Shown piece by piece: positions 6,293 through 7,393 of a DNA stretch of 7,393 bases. How positions within the stretch are numbered: position 1 is the first letter of the stretch; every line of letters begins with the position of its first letter. The stretch is from Clostridia bacterium. GTDB lineage: Bacteria > Bacillota > Clostridia > Christensenellales > CAG-138. The stretch is from positions 1-7,393 of the forward strand of contig JAUMVL010000088.1 in NCBI GenBank assembly GCA_030530185.1, read 5' to 3'. The position numbers were made by a program, and so were the translations under genes. The notes under the pieces were generated by a model. It had not been told where the DNA came from. It was given only the letters and a program-made list of their open reading frames with translations, and searched no databases.

Positions 6293-6865
6293 ATGAACAG
6301 CAAGGACTTGCTTGAACAGCTTCATCGAATGGAACGGTTGAAGGACACAACGCGGCATTGCTATACGTCCGGCGGTCGGCATGAGAGCGTTGCGGAGCAC
6401 AGTTGGCGCCTTGCCCTGATGGCGTATTGGATTTCGGATGAATTTCCAAATGCCGATATGAATAAGGTCATCAAAATGTGTCTGATCCATGATATCGGTG
6501 AAGTATTTACGGGCGATATTCCGACTTTTTTGAAAACCGGCGCAGATGAAACCACCGAGGAGGATTTGCTCTTTGCTTGGGTGGAAACCCTCCCCTCCCC
6601 TTTCCGCACCGAAATGCGTGCGCTGTATGATGAGATGCGTGCGCGCGAAACCGTAGAAGCAAAGCTCTATAAGGCGCTTGACAATTTGGAAGCCGTGATT
6701 GCGCACAATGAAAGCGATATCAAGACGTGGCTGCCCAACGAATACGATCTGCAGCTTTCCTATGGATATGACAAGGTGGATTTCTCTCCCTACCTGACGG
6801 AGCTTCGAGACGCGGTAAAGCAAGAGTCTTTGGAAAAGATTGCGCGGGAAGGAAGCGGCCATTAA
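6293..6865 (+). CDS. HD domain protein, YfbR/HDDC2-like 5'-deoxynucleotidase candidate
   Basis: A 190-aa protein with the HD metal-dependent phosphohydrolase fold. Likely metal ligands are His36 in ESVAEHSW, His66-Asp67 in LIHDIGEVFTGDIP, and Asp130 in KALDNLEAVI. The HDIGE-FTGD-P block resembles YfbR and the eukaryotic HDDC2 group, which remove phosphate from deoxynucleoside monophosphates such as dCMP or dUMP. The activity here is inferred from that resemblance; a general HD hydrolase is possible. The ATG at 6293 is chosen over ATG 6281 because GGGAGG (6283-6288) sits between them and serves 6293. Its position right after tmk fits a role in deoxynucleotide balance. Confidence 0.82.
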   Translation: MNSKDLLEQLHRMERLKDTTRHCYTSGGRHESVAEHSWRLALMAYWISDEFPNADMNKVIKMCLIHDIGEVFTGDIPTFLKTGADETTEEDLLFAWVETLPSPFRTEMRALYDEMRARETVEAKLYKALDNLEAVIAHNESDIKTWLPNEYDLQLSYGYDKVDFSPYLTELRDAVKQESLEKIAREGSGH

Positions 6866-6885
6866 CCAATAACGATTTCATACCG

Positions 6886-6917
6886 GAACGGCACTCCGAA
6901 AAATCGGAGTGCCGTTC
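6886..6917. terminator. Hairpin terminator between convergent genes
   Basis: A perfect 14-bp stem (6886-6899 with 6904-6917) closes an AAAA loop. On the plus strand it is followed by a T-rich but interrupted stretch (TATCATCAATTTTCTCTTTT). It lies between the end of the HD gene (6865) and the end of the DUF4349 gene (6936), so it probably ends both transcripts. The U-tract is poorer than ideal on both sides. Confidence 0.8.
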
Positions 6918-6935
6918 TATCATCAATTTTCTCTT

Positions 6936-7393
6936 TTACTTTGCTTCCTTTTCCGCCTTCTCCCTGCGTTTTTTGTTCCTACGCCGAATCGGAAGGAAAA
7001 TGGCAAGGAAGATCGCCCCGAGGAATGCCCCGATGACGAGCAGCCACGGAAGCGCTACGATGAATCCGATGCAGAAATCGACAATCGCTTCGCCGAGATC
7101 GCCGAGGCTCTGCGTGAACCGGCGAGTCAGCTCCTCCCAACGGGTTTCTTCTGGCGCAGGCGTGAGGTCGATCACCTCCTGCACGTTGATCGAAACGGTG
7201 CTGTAGGAAATCAGACTGTCATAGGTGCGCTTCTGTGCCTCGTATGCCTCGATCTCCTCAATGACGTCATACAGGCGAGACTGTGTTTCGAGCATCTCGG
7301 TCGTCGTAGCTGCGTTCGCCATGATCTTTTGCAGGCTCTCCTTTTCGGTTTGGAGCACCGCAAGACGGCTTTCGATGTCCACATAGGACGAGG
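6936..7393 (-). CDS. DUF4349 domain membrane protein, 5' end outside the window
   Basis: The last 151 residues are visible and the frame stays open to the window edge, so the GTG at 7382 is not a credible start. An alpha-helical, coiled-coil-like stretch begins YVDIESRLAVLQTEKESL and continues through TEMLETQSRLYDVIEEIEAYEAQ, then SLISYSTVSINV, which is the DUF4349 pattern. After an acidic linker comes an amphipathic helix, then a transmembrane segment (about DFCIGFIVALPWLLVIGAFLGAI split over one or two passes) and a strongly basic end (RRRNKKRREKAEKEAK) that should face the cytoplasm. Such proteins are usually lipoproteins or membrane proteins with an outside DUF4349 domain; the function is unknown. 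The stop is TAA at 6936-6938. Confidence 0.8.
   Translation of the reverse strand, partial: SSYVDIESRLAVLQTEKESLQKIMANAATTTEMLETQSRLYDVIEEIEAYEAQKRTYDSLISYSTVSINVQEVIDLTPAPEETRWEELTRRFTQSLGDLGEAIVDFCIGFIVALPWLLVIGAFLGAIFLAIFLPIRRRNKKRREKAEKEAK

Overview
The window reads as chromosomal DNA from an endospore-forming, low-to-mid GC Firmicute of the class Clostridia. This rests on four sporulation-specific genes (spoIIE, spoIIGA, sigE, sigG), strong GGAGG-type ribosome binding sites on several genes, and a DUF4349 membrane protein. The Pro/Thr-rich lipoprotein and base composition would suit a gut Clostridia lineage, but I cannot name a genus. No phage, insertion sequence, CRISPR array or RNA gene is visible, and there is no gene-free stretch longer than about 230 bases.

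Layout, left to right. (1) 1-778, minus strand: a Sfp-type phosphopantetheinyl transferase followed, with a 4-nt GTGA overlap, by a lipoprotein cut off by the window edge. (2) 830-1666, plus strand: sigG, with a good sigma-F-type promoter and a TTG start. (3) 1661-5386, minus strand: a three-gene operon spoIIE-spoIIGA-sigE, tightly overlapping. sigE and sigG converge and overlap tail to tail by 6 nt. (4) 5387-5614: a 228-bp divergent control region with a near-consensus housekeeping promoter for tmk and a weaker candidate promoter for spoIIE. (5) 5615-6865, plus strand: thymidylate kinase and a YfbR-like HD phosphohydrolase. (6) A 14-bp-stem hairpin terminator, then the C-terminal part of a DUF4349 membrane protein on the minus strand.

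How the genes work together: SpoIIE dephosphorylates the anti-anti-sigma factor and so frees sigma-F in the forespore. SpoIIGA is the membrane protease that matures pro-sigma-E in the mother cell. SigE is its substrate. SigG is the late forespore factor whose gene is switched on by sigma-F. The locus therefore packs most of the first compartment-specific relay into 4.5 kb. The other relay components (SpoIIAA, SpoIIAB, SigF, SpoIIR) are not in the window.

The most unusual points are architectural. sigG is inverted relative to spoIIGA-sigE, so sigE-operon transcripts that read past sigE would be antisense to sigG. spoIIE heads the sigE operon. The spoIIGA frame has no stop before sigE and runs 188 nt into it. 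Both the phosphopantetheinyl transferase and spoIIE appear to start translation at or next to their predicted transcription start, without a Shine-Dalgarno sequence.
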